Positions 8,341 to 16,066 are shown, counted from the first letter of the stretch. The stretch: 64,000 nt of DNA from Streptomyces europaeiscabiei (GCF_036346855.1 NZ_CP107843.1:1-64000), one strand, 5' to 3'. Notes: generated by a model not told the origin, from the letters alone. A program made the numbers and translations.

Positions 8341-8365
8341 GCCCGGCCCGCACACCGGCCAGGGC
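8341..8365 (+). terminator. Hairpin downstream of the peptide gene
   Basis: GCCCGGCC pairs with GGCC-A-GGGC across an 8-base loop, 10 bases after the peptide stop. There is no T-run, but intrinsic terminators in high-GC actinomycetes often lack one. Confidence 0.4.
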
Positions 8366-8585
8366 GAACAGTTTCAGCCGACCCCTTCCGGTATGGCTGG
8401 TTCGTAGTGCAGGGTGAGGCAACGGGACCGAAGCCAACCCCCGGGTGACGATCCCCCTTGTTGGGCCCTGCCGAGCCTCGTGCCCGGCGGGGCCCGCCGC
8501 CCCTCCCGGTTTCCTCCCCACGGGAGGCCCGGCGGCTGCGCGAAAAGCGGAAGCCCCTGACAGCGAGTGACCGGCGTTGCCTGCC

Positions 8586-8627
8586 GATGCAGAGATAGTT
8601 ACGCCTGGGTGTAACTATCTCCGCATC
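8586..8627. repeat. 17-bp inverted repeat with AT-rich arms
   Basis: The left arm at 8586-8602 and right arm at 8611-8627 are complementary apart from one position. They share GAGATAGTTAC/GTAACTATCTC flanked by GATGC/GCATC, with an 8-base loop. The AT-rich arms stand out in this sequence and are not followed by a T-run, so an operator or recombination site fits better than a terminator. Confidence 0.6.
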
Positions 8628-8695
8628 GCCCCCGCTTGCTCTTGACTCTCAGTGACTTCAGAGCGTGGGCGCGGGCTTCTCGCTCCGCAACGCAA

Positions 8696-8740
8696 AGAAG
8701 GGCCCGCCACCTGCCGAGATGGCAGACGACGGGCCCTTCT
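8696..8740. terminator. Bidirectional hairpin terminator
   Basis: AGAAGGGCCCG (8696-8706) pairs perfectly with CGGGCCCTTCT (8730-8740). A second short stem, CTGCC/GGCAG, lies in the loop. It is about 50 bases beyond the stop of the leftward NERD gene and would end that operon; TTCT/AGAA ends make it usable in both directions. Confidence 0.7.
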
Positions 8741-8791
8741 ACGACGTGCCTTGCTGGTGGTGGCCCCCTCACAGCGCTCCCACCATATGCC

Positions 8792-9433
8792 TTACGCGGG
8801 CCGGGTGTCGGCGTACGGCGGCAGTCGGTCGGCGGCGAGCCGGGCCAGCCGCGCGGCGTCGGCCGAGCGCGGGCCGTCGTTGCCCCGCAGGAGGTGCACC
8901 AGCCGCCCGGCCGGGACCACTGGCACCTCCTGCAGAATGAACCCCTGCCCGGCCACAGGGGCGTTGTGCACGGCTATCAGCGGCTGGACAGGCACCTCGA
9001 GCGCGCGGGACACCATGTCGGCCTCGAAGCGCACCGAGCCGATCGCCCGGCCGTCGACCCGCTCCCCATGCATCAGCCGTTCACCGACAGGCCGCACAAC
9101 GCCGCCAGGCTTCTTTGCGGACCACAGCTTCGAGTCCACCACGAACACCTTCGCGCCCGGCGACACCAGCACGTGGTCGGCGTTCGCCGTACGCGCGCCC
9201 GGGATGGCCCGGTCGTGCAGCACCCGCCACCCCTCCCGCTCGAGCACCGATAACAGCCCGACCGTGTCCGCCTCACCCTTCGCCCCCGCATCCCACGCAC
9301 GGGCCTGCGCGTCCGCACGCCGAGTGTGGGCGGTGACACCCAGCCGGGCCAGCAGCCACCGCCACACACCCCGCCGGGCATGCGCACGAATCGCCGCAGC
9401 CTTCCGGGCCGCCGAGTTGTCCGCCACGCTCAT
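8792..9433 (-). CDS. NERD-domain protein (nuclease-related domain)
   Basis: The product has 213 residues from an ATG preceded by GGGAGGAG. The N-terminal 50 residues are basic and Ala/Arg-rich. Residues about 55-110 match the NERD domain: GAKGEADTVGLLSVLEREGW, then ADHVLVSPGAKVFVVDSK, containing the E...D...(D/E)xK pattern of the restriction-endonuclease-like fold. The C-terminal part (GFILQEVPVVPAGRLVHLL) completes the fold. NERD proteins are suspected nucleases, often linked to DNA processing or defence. It is the last gene of a long leftward operon and overlaps the upstream gene by 4 bases. Confidence 0.8.
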   Translation of the reverse strand: MSVADNSAARKAAAIRAHARRGVWRWLLARLGVTAHTRRADAQARAWDAGAKGEADTVGLLSVLEREGWRVLHDRAIPGARTANADHVLVSPGAKVFVVDSKLWSAKKPGGVVRPVGERLMHGERVDGRAIGSVRFEADMVSRALEVPVQPLIAVHNAPVAGQGFILQEVPVVPAGRLVHLLRGNDGPRSADAARLARLAADRLPPYADTRPA

Positions 9434-9825
9434 CGGTCTCCTCCCACTACATGCGGGCCCCACGTCAGCTCGTACGTGCACCCGGCAACCGGCGCGTCAT
9501 AGTCGTCAGGACCCGCCACCCACACGTGCGTCGGCCGGCCCTCCCGATCCACGGTCGCGTGCACGGTGACTCCTCCGATGTTCATCCACCACACGCGCGT
9601 GTCCAGCTGCTCCACGTGCAGCCACCGGCCCACGGCCAGCTCATCAAACTCGGTCCCCGGCAGGACGTGGGTCCTCGAGAACTCGCTGTCGGGGATGCCC
9701 TTCGCGTCGGGCAGCACGTGGTGGGCGAGGCCCCCGACGCCTTCCCGCTGTCCGGGGACCCGGCCCAGGTACTCGTGGACCAGGAGCCGCCACCGGCCCC
9801 CAGGCCGCCGCAGCCTCCCGCTCAC
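9430..9825 (-). CDS. Hypothetical protein, 131 aa
   Basis: The GTG start overlaps the upstream HTH gene's stop and has GGGGGAGGGGGAG just upstream. The protein is rich in aromatic and beta-branched residues in its second half (WLHVEQLDTRVWWMNIGGV, HVWVAGPDDYDAP), suggesting a small beta fold. No family is recognised. Its stop overlaps the NERD gene start, so the two are probably made together. Confidence 0.6.
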   Translation of the reverse strand: MSGRLRRPGGRWRLLVHEYLGRVPGQREGVGGLAHHVLPDAKGIPDSEFSRTHVLPGTEFDELAVGRWLHVEQLDTRVWWMNIGGVTVHATVDREGRPTHVWVAGPDDYDAPVAGCTYELTWGPHVVGGDR

Positions 9826-10382
9826 CGCTCCCCCTCCCCCACGACCAGGCGCATCCCGCACGCACGAAGGATCCGGGCCGCCCACCACAAGGTCAGCCGC
9901 TGCCTGCCCATCAGCATCTGGTTCAGGTGCTTCGTGCTCACCTGCAGTTCCCGGGCGATCGACGCCTGGGACCGGCCGGACGACTCAAGCGCAGCACGCA
10001 CCTGTCCGCGCAGGGCATCCGTCAGCAGGTCCGCGTCCTCCTCCGGCCGGGTGTCCGGGACCATGCTCGCGTCCACGACCCGCATCCGTACGCACCGCGG
10101 CCCCTTCATCCAGTCCCGGACGTCCGCGGTCAGCAGCGTTCCGTAGCCCGTCGGGCAGTCCTGCTTGGAATCCACGATGCCGCACATCTCGCCCACGAAC
10201 GCCAGCGCATCCGACGTGTAGTACAACTCCGTGCCCAGGCGGTCCACCTCCTCCCGGGCCTCCCGCGCGGTGAGCAGCGGATGCTCCCCGGAGTCGCGGA
10301 GGCTCGCGTAGTGGCGGGCCCAGTCGACCGGCCCGCGCGGCTTCCCGCTCACCGGCCGCCACCTCGACGTCTGCTCAGTCAC
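9822..10382 (-). CDS. HTH (XRE/Cro-like) DNA-binding protein, 186 aa
   Basis: The GTG start overlaps the upstream stop. The C-terminal 65 residues form a classical HTH: LRGQVRAALESSGRSQASIA then RELQVSTKHLNQMLMGRQRL, resembling Cro/C1 and HigA-type antitoxin domains. The N-terminal half (about 1-110) contains WARHYASLRDSGEHPLL and two Cys (MCGIVDSKQDC). It may be a regulator, or the antitoxin-like partner of a neighbouring gene, but no toxin is recognised next to it. Confidence 0.72.
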   Translation of the reverse strand: MTEQTSRWRPVSGKPRGPVDWARHYASLRDSGEHPLLTAREAREEVDRLGTELYYTSDALAFVGEMCGIVDSKQDCPTGYGTLLTADVRDWMKGPRCVRMRVVDASMVPDTRPEEDADLLTDALRGQVRAALESSGRSQASIARELQVSTKHLNQMLMGRQRLTLWWAARILRACGMRLVVGEGER

Positions 10383-10819
10383 TTCGCCGCCCCCTTCCGC
10401 GCCCGGTCCATGGCCTCGACCAGACGGTCCGCGTAGTCGACGGCCACGCCGTGCGGAGAGCAGAAGTCCCGCATCTCCCCCGCAAACTTCCGGGCCGCCG
10501 CTACCTCCGCGCGCAGGGCCTCCATCTCGTCCTCCGCGATCCGCTCGACCGTCATCAGGAACAGCAGTCCGTCGGGCTGCACCTCGATCTCGTGTCCGCC
10601 GTGCCGGTCGTTCCACTCCAGCGCGACTCCGCCCTCCTCGGTCGGATACACGCGCGGCGTGATGGCGATCGGCAGAGCGGCCCCGAGAACGGAAGCGGAC
10701 CGGATCGCCTCGGACGTGGGGGACTTTCCATGTCCGTCCAACCATCCGTCCTGCAGCTTGGACAGCTCGGTGAGGCGGTCGTAGAACGGGGTCGGCGGGT
10801 ACGGCTGATGCCTGCTCAT
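10379..10819 (-). CDS. Hypothetical protein, 146 aa
   Basis: The ATG start has GAAGGAGC upstream. It contains LQDGWLDGHGKSPTSEAIRS, then PRVYPTEEGGVALEW and EIEVQPDGLLFLM, a pattern seen in a broad family of phage and genomic-island hypothetical proteins. The C-terminal half is a charged helix. It is followed by the HTH gene with a GTGA overlap. The function is unknown. Confidence 0.65.
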   Translation of the reverse strand: MSRHQPYPPTPFYDRLTELSKLQDGWLDGHGKSPTSEAIRSASVLGAALPIAITPRVYPTEEGGVALEWNDRHGGHEIEVQPDGLLFLMTVERIAEDEMEALRAEVAAARKFAGEMRDFCSPHGVAVDYADRLVEAMDRARKGAAK

Positions 10820-10914
10820 GCTGCTCCTTCGGTGGGTTGGTAGGTGTCGGGGCCGGGGGTGAGGGCGATGCGGCGGCCGCCCAGCGAGAACCGCCAAAGC
10901 TGACCGGTGTACAG
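10816..10914 (-). CDS. Possible 32-codon ORF with non-canonical start
   Basis: In the same frame as the zinc-ribbon gene at 10921-11028 but after its TAG, an open stretch encodes LYTGQLWRFSLGGRRIALTP and a short acidic tail. It ends in an ATGA overlap with the next gene. The codons look like real coding sequence (strong GC3). No ATG, GTG or TTG is available; a CTG at 10914 with AGGG a few bases upstream is the best start. It could instead be reached by readthrough of the TAG. Confidence 0.35.
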   Translation of the reverse strand: MYTGQLWRFSLGGRRIALTPGPDTYQPTEGAA

Positions 10915-10920
10915 CCGGCC

Positions 10921-11028
10921 CTATCGCGGGCATCCGCCTGGCCCGCCGTGACGCCACAGGCGGCCCTCGGTGGTGAGAGCGACCGACCGCTTGCAGATGC
11001 TGCAAACGACCTTGACACGGGCATTCAT
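10921..11028 (-). CDS. 35-residue zinc-ribbon mini protein
   Basis: The ATG overlaps the TGA of the upstream membrane-protein gene (ATGA). The product MNARVKVVCSICKRSVAL followed by a short tail has CSIC and one further Cys at the C-terminus (GGCPR). It is probably a tiny zinc-binding protein. It ends at TAG, with an open in-frame stretch continuing beyond. Confidence 0.55.
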   Translation of the reverse strand: MNARVKVVCSICKRSVALTTEGRLWRHGGPGGCPR

Positions 11029-11270
11029 GCCGGTTCCTTGCGGTGCCGCGGCTGAACGGCGGGAAGCCGGCGCCGCCTGTACGACTGCACGGCGCGCTGG
11101 TAGGCAATGTCGACGACGTGCGCTATCGCCCCGGACACCAGCGCCAGCCCTATGACGGCGGCCGGGTGCGTCGCCCAGCGTTCGGTCAGCAGGTGCCAGG
11201 CGAACGCGCAGACCAGGCCGATCACGGCGGGCAGGAGTATCCAGGAGGCGAGGGAGCGGATATGGCGCAT
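11025..11270 (-). CDS. Small membrane protein with two transmembrane segments
   Basis: The ATG start has GGAGGG upstream. Residues about 5-27 (SLASWILLPAVIGLVCAFAW) and about 37-55 (AAVIGLALVSGAIAHVVD) are hydrophobic membrane helices. The C-terminus is highly basic (YRRRRLPAVQPRHRK) and should stay in the cytoplasm. The function is unknown; small membrane proteins in accessory phage regions often act in superinfection exclusion or as lysis modulators. Confidence 0.65.
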   Translation of the reverse strand: MRHIRSLASWILLPAVIGLVCAFAWHLLTERWATHPAAVIGLALVSGAIAHVVDIAYQRAVQSYRRRRLPAVQPRHRKEPA

Positions 11271-11399
11271 GAGCCCTCCACAGGGCGGGATGTGACGGTG
11301 GGTTATCGCACGGCGGTCTGTACTGGCGAGTAGGTGTCTCCGCCCCGCGTCTGCGGGATACCTGAGGGCAGGAAATGGCCTCGAAGGCGCCAGGCATGG

Positions 11400-11780
11400 T
11401 TACTCTGCGTTGGCTTTCCGGGCTGCTCGACGCTCCCGCCGGTAGGCGCGCTCGCCTTCCCAGCACGCGTCACACGGCTCCTCGCCGCGGTACCGGTGCG
11501 CAGCGAACCCGGCATGGTCGCCGTGGCGCCGACCCGGCTGGAGGATTCCGGCCCCGCACGCCAGGAAGACAGCGTGGGGGGCGTTCCTGGCACCCAGCTT
11601 CTTCACCGCACGATTCACCGTCGGGGTTACGCCCTTCGGCGTCATGACCAGCTGACTGGCGATCTGCTCGTGCGTGTGGCCCAGAGCCACGAACTCCAGG
11701 ACGCGAACCTCGTGGTCCGTCAGAGACGGGACGGGCCCGCCGCCCGAAGGCGACGGGCCCACCTGAACCGGGGCACTCAC
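11400..11780 (-). CDS. LuxR/GerE-type HTH protein, 126 aa
   Basis: The GTG start overlaps the upstream stop. Residues about 15-80 are a LuxR-type HTH: LTDHEVRVLEFVALGHTHEQ, then IASQLVMTPKGVTPTVNRAV. The C-terminal 40 residues (HRYRGEEPCDACWEGERAYR) have a Cys pair seen in many actinophage regulators and a basic tail. With no receiver or ligand domain, it probably regulates phage genes directly. Confidence 0.78.
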   Translation of the reverse strand: MSAPVQVGPSPSGGGPVPSLTDHEVRVLEFVALGHTHEQIASQLVMTPKGVTPTVNRAVKKLGARNAPHAVFLACGAGILQPGRRHGDHAGFAAHRYRGEEPCDACWEGERAYRRERRAARKANAE

Positions 11781-12334
11781 TGAGCGCTGCCCAGCCCGGC
11801 GAGGAACTGGTGCATGACCCGGTTGTGACGGGCGTCCGCGAGCGCGTTGTGAAGGCCTCCCGGCTGCTCGGGCATCTCCGGGCCCCCGGCCTGCCAGCGC
11901 AGCGTCTCCAGCTCGTTGAACCACCGCGGGATCTGCTCCGGCATCACCGACCAGTCGTTGTCCCACAGGGAGTGCAGGCGGCACATGTCCTGTGCCCCGT
12001 ACCAGGCCCACAGCTGCGTGACTTCGGCGTCGGTTGCGGCGAAGTAGGCGGCAACTCCCTCAGCAATCTGGCCGACCCGCTTCACGGATGGATGCGTCAG
12101 GTCCAGGCGCGGCCACTTCCCGTGGAAGCGCCGGTCGCCGTGCGGCTTCGGCAGAGACGGCCACACGTTGTCCATCATGAAGGGGATCTTCTTGAACGCC
12201 TTCATGTCGAAGTCGCCGTTCACGGCGTAGAACTCGGTGCCCTGGTCGTCGGTGAGTCCGATGGAGACGAGGCCGGAGGTGGCGGAGTCGGCGGGGAGGA
12301 ACTCGCAGTCGAGGTACACGTTGCGGATGCTCAT
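11777..12334 (-). CDS. DEDD-family 3'-5' exoribonuclease-like protein
   Basis: The product has 185 residues. The start at 12334 is favoured by AAGGAG 12 bases upstream; an in-frame ATG at 12355 overlaps the upstream stop and would add seven residues. Motifs of the DEDD exonuclease superfamily are visible: VYLDCEF (D-x-E, ExoI) near the N-terminus, WYGAQD (ExoII) about 120, and HNALADARHN (H/D, ExoIII) near 165. These coordinate two metal ions for 3'-5' cleavage. The family includes RNase T-like and phage exonucleases. It may degrade host RNA or trim DNA ends. Confidence 0.72.
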   Translation of the reverse strand: MSIRNVYLDCEFLPADSATSGLVSIGLTDDQGTEFYAVNGDFDMKAFKKIPFMMDNVWPSLPKPHGDRRFHGKWPRLDLTHPSVKRVGQIAEGVAAYFAATDAEVTQLWAWYGAQDMCRLHSLWDNDWSVMPEQIPRWFNELETLRWQAGGPEMPEQPGGLHNALADARHNRVMHQFLAGLGSAQ

Positions 12335-12351
12335 GGGCGGTGGGTTCTCCT

Positions 12352-12882
12352 TCATGCGGGCAGGTAGTGGATGTGGATGGCCTGGTCGTCGCCCTGCTCG
12401 GCGAGGTCCATGAACCACGGGATCTCGGCGTCCTCGGGCTGCCACTCGAACACCGCCCACCGGTCCTCCATCGAAGGCAGGTACTCCCGGTCGAACCCCA
12501 TGTCCTTGCAGAACGCGGCCAGTGCGCCCGCGGCCCGGAGCCTGTCGGCTGTGAGGATGACGATGGCCTCGTTGTCCAGGGAGCAGACCGGGACGCCTTC
12601 CCAGTCGCCTCCGAAGTCGTCCGCGGTGGGGTGGAAGCGGCCCATCGGCAACTCCGGCACGTCCGTGATCTGGTCCAAGTAGGTCAGGCCCTCGTAGTCG
12701 ACGGGCACGCACAGGTTGGAACGCTCCCCGTCGAGGCGTACCCGGGCGAGGAGGGCCCCGTTGTAGCCGGGTTCGGTGCCGGTGATGATGCCGGGGCGCG
12801 TCGGCCCGTCCGACAGGTTCCGGTAGTGGGTGAAGGTGACATGGCGGCCGGTCACCGCCTTCTCCGTGAGGGTGCTGGTCAT
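12352..12882 (-). CDS. Hypothetical protein, 176 aa
   Basis: The ATG overlaps the upstream TGA. The N-terminus MTSTLTEKAVTGRHVTFTHY resembles the start of the next gene upstream (MTSTVTP). The region VRLDGERSNLCVPVDYEGLT and an acidic C-terminus (FEWQPEDAEIPWFMD) show no recognised domain. It is translationally coupled at both ends. Confidence 0.62.
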   Translation of the reverse strand: MTSTLTEKAVTGRHVTFTHYRNLSDGPTRPGIITGTEPGYNGALLARVRLDGERSNLCVPVDYEGLTYLDQITDVPELPMGRFHPTADDFGGDWEGVPVCSLDNEAIVILTADRLRAAGALAAFCKDMGFDREYLPSMEDRWAVFEWQPEDAEIPWFMDLAEQGDDQAIHIHYLPA

Positions 12883-13373
12883 CGGCTGGTGCTCTCCTTC
12901 TTGCGGCGGGGGTACAGCAGCCGGGCGGAGGCGCGGCTGATGAGGGACTGGCGGGCCGCGGCCTTCGGCGAGACGGCCGTCAGCGGGGCCTTGGGCCTGG
13001 CGGTGAGCGGCGTCGGCTTGGCTCCGGGCCGGTCGGGGTGCCAGAACTCCACCCACACCCCGTTCGACTGCCACACGCACGCGATACGCCCCGGCACGGT
13101 GTAGTCGAGGCTGGGCCGGTGGAATTCGCCGACGATCCCCACCACCCGGCCGCCGGTGACAAGCCCCTGCACGGCCTTGGCGGCGTCCGGGCCGTCGACC
13201 CGTGCGGACAGCAGCGGGCCGACCTCGGTGTCGAGGCGCATCCACGGCCCCACCTTGGCCGTCAGGCCGCTGACCTTGATGAAGGTCAGCCACTGGCGGT
13301 TCGCGGAGTCCTGCTCTGCTGCCACGTTGTCTGCGCTCTTCGGCGCCCCGTCCGGGGTAACGGTGCTGGTCAT
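12879..13373 (-). CDS. Hypothetical protein, 164 aa
   Basis: The ATG start has AAGGAG about 10 bases upstream. It contains a beta-rich middle (VGIVGEFHRPSLDYTVPGRI, WVEFWHPDRPG) and a basic C-terminus (SRASARLLYPRRKKE), which may bind nucleic acid. No family is recognised. It overlaps both neighbours by 4 bases. Confidence 0.62.
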   Translation of the reverse strand: MTSTVTPDGAPKSADNVAAEQDSANRQWLTFIKVSGLTAKVGPWMRLDTEVGPLLSARVDGPDAAKAVQGLVTGGRVVGIVGEFHRPSLDYTVPGRIACVWQSNGVWVEFWHPDRPGAKPTPLTARPKAPLTAVSPKAAARQSLISRASARLLYPRRKKESTSR

Positions 13374-13867
13374 GGGATGGGGTTCTCCTTCGCAGGGGTG
13401 ATGAGGGTGAGCGGGCCGAAGTCGGCCACGATCTCCGACAAGGCCACGCCGACGCCGGCGCCTTCGGGATGCAGGTAGAGCAACGGATTCCCGTGCGCGT
13501 CGCGTTCTTCGGTGACCAGCCACACGGAGCCGTCACAGTCCCCGTAGTGGCGGTTGACGAGGTAGGGCACGTTGTCGTGGACCACAGCCAGGTCGTTGAT
13601 CTCGACGATGCCGTACGGGTCGTCGTTGTTGTCGCGGGTGGTGACCTCCGGATGCCAGTGCAGGGTGACCGGGACGCGCGCCATGTGGAACGCGTCGTCC
13701 AGCCACGAGCCAGGGGTCTTCCCGCACGCCTTGTGGACCAGGGACACCGCCCCGCAGTCGATCTCCATCAGGTACTGGTCGTCCGCAGGCTGGCAGGAGC
13801 ACTCCAGGGCGCTGGGATGAAGCAGATTGGGATCCGGGAACGCGGCGAACTCGAAGAGGCCGGTCAC
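13370..13867 (-). CDS. Hypothetical protein, 165 aa
   Basis: The GTG start has GGAAGGACC upstream. A CSCQPADDQYLMEIDCGAVS segment carries three cysteines, and a later CGKTPGSW adds a fourth, suggesting a small metal site in the first 55 residues. The second half has alternating acidic and aromatic residues (VNRHYGDCDGSVWLV). There are no enzyme motifs. It is coupled to the next gene by overlap. Confidence 0.62.
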   Translation of the reverse strand: MTGLFEFAAFPDPNLLHPSALECSCQPADDQYLMEIDCGAVSLVHKACGKTPGSWLDDAFHMARVPVTLHWHPEVTTRDNNDDPYGIVEINDLAVVHDNVPYLVNRHYGDCDGSVWLVTEERDAHGNPLLYLHPEGAGVGVALSEIVADFGPLTLITPAKENPIP

Positions 13868-13895
13868 TTCGGTCCTTCCATGAGGTCGCTTTGGA

Positions 13896-14774
13896 TCACA
13901 GGGATTGGTAGAGGGACTCGCTGTACTTCTCGGACCCGTCGGCGACGAAGCCCTTCCCGTCGCAGTGCGAGCACGCAGCGACCGACGCTTCGGCGACGAC
14001 GCCCGTCCAGTACTCGACCTGCTCGCGCCAGCCGGCCAGCGCCTGCTCGTAGTTGTCGCCGGACACGTAGGGCGGGATCGGCAGGGTGATACGCCGGTTG
14101 ACGGTGACCTGCACGTGGTAGCCGGACTTGAGCGGCTTCCCGTTCCGGCCGGTGTTCGCCCGCCACTCGGTCCGCGGCTGGTCGTACGGCACCTTCAGGC
14201 TGACGTGGACGCCCGGCCTGCCCTGGAAGTTGGCGCTGACGAAGTCGACGTACGGCATGTTCTTGAACGCCGCCATCAGGTGGTCAGCCAGGCCCGGGAT
14301 GTGGCCGGGGAACAGGTGCATGTACTCGCGGCGCTCGGTCAGCGCGTGCGGCAGCTTGGCAACCCACTGCGGCTCGTCCGGGGTCGGCGGCTCACGGCCC
14401 TCCAGGACCACGATCGGCCCGTCGAAGACATGCTCCAACCGCGGCTGGTCCTCGGTGACGTTGGTGTACAGCTGCCACATGTTCTCGTCGTACTCGCGGC
14501 GCTCATTCCACTCATCCAGGGTCAGCCTGACCGGGTAGCGCACCGACTCCGCAGTCGGGTCGGACAGCCGGTAGCCGGTCGTCTTGGGTGACGGCTGCCC
14601 GGAGATCGTGAGGCGAGTGGCCTCGTGGTCGGTGGCCCACCAGTCACGGGGAAGCTTCTCCATCGGCTGTCCGTCGGCGGCCAGGCTGATGTCCCTGATG
14701 TTGGGGAAGGTGTCGGGCTTGGGCAGGTGGTAGATCCAGCGGCCGTCGGGGTGCTTGAGGGCGTACGTGGTCAC
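13896..14774 (-). CDS. Hypothetical protein, 292 aa
   Basis: The GTG at 14774 (VTTYALKHPDGRWIYHLP) is chosen as the conserved-looking start; a GTG at 14837 overlaps the upstream stop and would add 21 low-complexity residues. The middle contains WRANTGRNGKPLKSGYHVQV and a positively charged stretch. The C-terminus has CSHCDGKGF, a single Cys pair reminiscent of DnaJ-type zinc repeats. No domain is recognised. Confidence 0.62.
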   Translation of the reverse strand: MTTYALKHPDGRWIYHLPKPDTFPNIRDISLAADGQPMEKLPRDWWATDHEATRLTISGQPSPKTTGYRLSDPTAESVRYPVRLTLDEWNERREYDENMWQLYTNVTEDQPRLEHVFDGPIVVLEGREPPTPDEPQWVAKLPHALTERREYMHLFPGHIPGLADHLMAAFKNMPYVDFVSANFQGRPGVHVSLKVPYDQPRTEWRANTGRNGKPLKSGYHVQVTVNRRITLPIPPYVSGDNYEQALAGWREQVEYWTGVVAEASVAACSHCDGKGFVADGSEKYSESLYQSL

Positions 14775-14833
14775 GGTGCAGGGATGCCTTTCAGGTGATG
14801 CAGCAGGGAGAGGGTGCGGCCGAGCGGGGATGG

Positions 14834-15205
14834 TCACCGGTCCACGGGGACGGGGATGAGCATCACGGTGCGGCCGCGTCCGTCGCGGTAGCGGAAGGGG
14901 TGGCCGTCGTTGGCGGCCCGGACGACCGCGTCGACGAAGTCGGCTTCCTCGGCGAGGAACGTCAGCGGGTCCTCGAGGGCGGCTCGTACGGCGTGGCGGG
15001 TCTCGTCGGAGCCAGGGAGGTTGACGTCGATCTCGTGGGCGACGGCGTCCATCTGCTCGTCGGTGATGCTGCTGTCGCAGCCCAGCTCGAGGGCCTTGGC
15101 CGTGATGCGGGCGACCTTAAGGGCCCGGTTGTAGTCGATGAAGTCGCGGCGGTCGCTTCCGGCGGGCAACTGGTGGCGGGCGGTGGGCAGTCCGGACGTG
15201 GACAT
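14834..15205 (-). CDS. Hypothetical protein, 123 aa
   Basis: The ATG start has CGGAGAACC upstream. The protein is mostly helical (FIDYNRALKVARITAKALEL, DETRHAVRAALEDPLTF) with a short basic beta segment at the C-terminus (GRGRTVMLIPVPVDR). No family is recognised. It is the first gene after a 193-bp gap containing two strong hairpins, so transcription from upstream may be modulated here. Confidence 0.6.
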   Translation of the reverse strand: MSTSGLPTARHQLPAGSDRRDFIDYNRALKVARITAKALELGCDSSITDEQMDAVAHEIDVNLPGSDETRHAVRAALEDPLTFLAEEADFVDAVVRAANDGHPFRYRDGRGRTVMLIPVPVDR

Positions 15206-15239
15206 ACGGGTTCTCCGTCGTGGTGAGGCTGTGCGGGGG

Positions 15240-15287
15240 CCGCCGCCCCGCCCCCGCCGAGTGGGGGTGCGGGGGTCGGGGCGGCGG
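15240..15287. terminator. GC-rich hairpin
   Basis: CCGCCGCCCCG (15240-15250) pairs perfectly with CGGGGCGGCGG (15277-15287), with further C/G pairing inside. It lies between two leftward genes and lacks a T-run, so partial termination or RNA stabilisation is likely. Confidence 0.5.
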
Positions 15288-15357
15288 TTCTTCGGCCAGC
15301 CAGGGGGAGGGCCGGCCGGGTTGGCCGCACCCGGGGAGGGGTGGGTGCGGCGCGGAC

Positions 15358-15385
15358 GGGATCCCCTGTTGGGGCGGGGGATCCC
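15358..15385. terminator. GGGATCCCC hairpin
   Basis: The 9-bp perfect arms GGGATCCCC (15358-15366) and GGGGATCCC (15377-15385) are separated by a 10-base loop. The hairpin starts 13 bases after the stop of the leftward gene at 15399, the expected position of a terminator or attenuator. Confidence 0.5.
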
Positions 15386-15398
15386 TGGTCGGTGGTCG

Positions 15399-15962
15399 TC
15401 AGTCGAAGCAGTCGAACCGGTCGGTGACGTCCTGGCCGGTGCTGTCGAGGACGGCGATGTTCCACGCCTGCTTGCGGTCGGCGAGGCTGTTCACGACCCG
15501 GCCGATGATGCGGACCTGGTTGTGGCGCAGGGCGTCGCGCTTCTGGGGCCCGTCGGGCGTCTCGTACGACAGCGTGTACGTGGCGATCTGCACGAACGTC
15601 TTGCTGCGGTGCTCCTTCACGGTGACGAGGCCCTGCTCCTGCGCCTGGTGTACGGCGTCGGAGATGTTGAGCTGTGCGGGGCCCATGCCCCAGCCAAGTG
15701 CGGTGAGGGCGGTCCACTCGTAGGTGGTGTCGGTGAGGCGCTGGACGATGTCGTCGACCGTCGCGGGACGGGCCGGAAGCGGGGTGGTCTGGACGCGGTA
15801 GTTGCGCGCCTTGTAGCCGACGCCGGAGGTCGCGGCGTGCTCGACGGCCTCGTTGGCCAGGAGGGCGTTCTCGATGCCCTTGCACTCCGACTGGTACGAC
15901 GCGGTACGGATGGCGCCGGGGACGGTGTAGCCGTTGGGGTCGAGGAGGCGCAGTTCGAACAT
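15399..15962 (-). CDS. Hypothetical protein, first gene behind operator site 1
   Basis: The product has 187 residues from an ATG with AGGGGGAAACCC upstream. The N-terminus FELRLLDPNGYTVPGAIRTA and later TVKEHRSKTFVQIATYTLSY suggest a mixed alpha/beta fold. No cysteines are spaced for metal binding, and no family is recognised. It is the first gene downstream of the TTGCG-TG-CGCAA palindrome at 16018-16035. It is flanked by a hairpin on each side, so it is probably transcribed from its own regulated promoter. Confidence 0.65.
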   Translation of the reverse strand: MFELRLLDPNGYTVPGAIRTASYQSECKGIENALLANEAVEHAATSGVGYKARNYRVQTTPLPARPATVDDIVQRLTDTTYEWTALTALGWGMGPAQLNISDAVHQAQEQGLVTVKEHRSKTFVQIATYTLSYETPDGPQKRDALRHNQVRIIGRVVNSLADRKQAWNIAVLDSTGQDVTDRFDCFD

Positions 15963-16000
15963 GGGTTTCCCCCTGGGGATGTGGTGCGTTGTCGGCTCCA

Positions 16001-16035
16001 CCACCATAGGCCATACTCCATTGCGTGCGCAATGG
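16001..16035 (-). promoter_or_regulatory. Operator/promoter site 1: CCATTGCG-TG-CGCAATGG palindrome
   Basis: The perfect 8+8 palindrome CCATTGCGTGCGCAATGG lies at 16018-16035. Read leftward it is followed by AGTATGGCC and TATGGT; TTGCGC and TATGGT, 18 bases apart, could be -35 and -10. The same core and AGTATGG flank recur at 22033-22049 and 36223-36255. The site sits about 55 bases upstream of the gene at 15399-15962. Confidence 0.7.
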
Positions 16036-16066
16036 CGTTGCCCGGATTGTTCGGGACCACGAAGAA

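Larger units (their letters stand above)
8331..8791. other. 461-bp intergenic region rich in inverted repeats
   Basis: There is no convincing gene on either strand. It lies between the ends of two convergent genes. It holds a hairpin at 8341-8365, a CCTCCCG/CGGGAGG hairpin at 8502-8527 extended by outer GC pairs, a long dyad at 8586-8627, and a terminator at 8696-8740. The stretch 8390-8480 has partial pairings (GCAGGG with CCCTGC) and might be a structured RNA, but it matches no riboswitch or tRNA I know. Confidence 0.5.

Noticed and set aside
8390..8480. Possible cobalamin or c-di-AMP riboswitch
   Set aside because: Some pairings are present but none of the conserved core sequences, and the region lies downstream of genes rather than in a leader.
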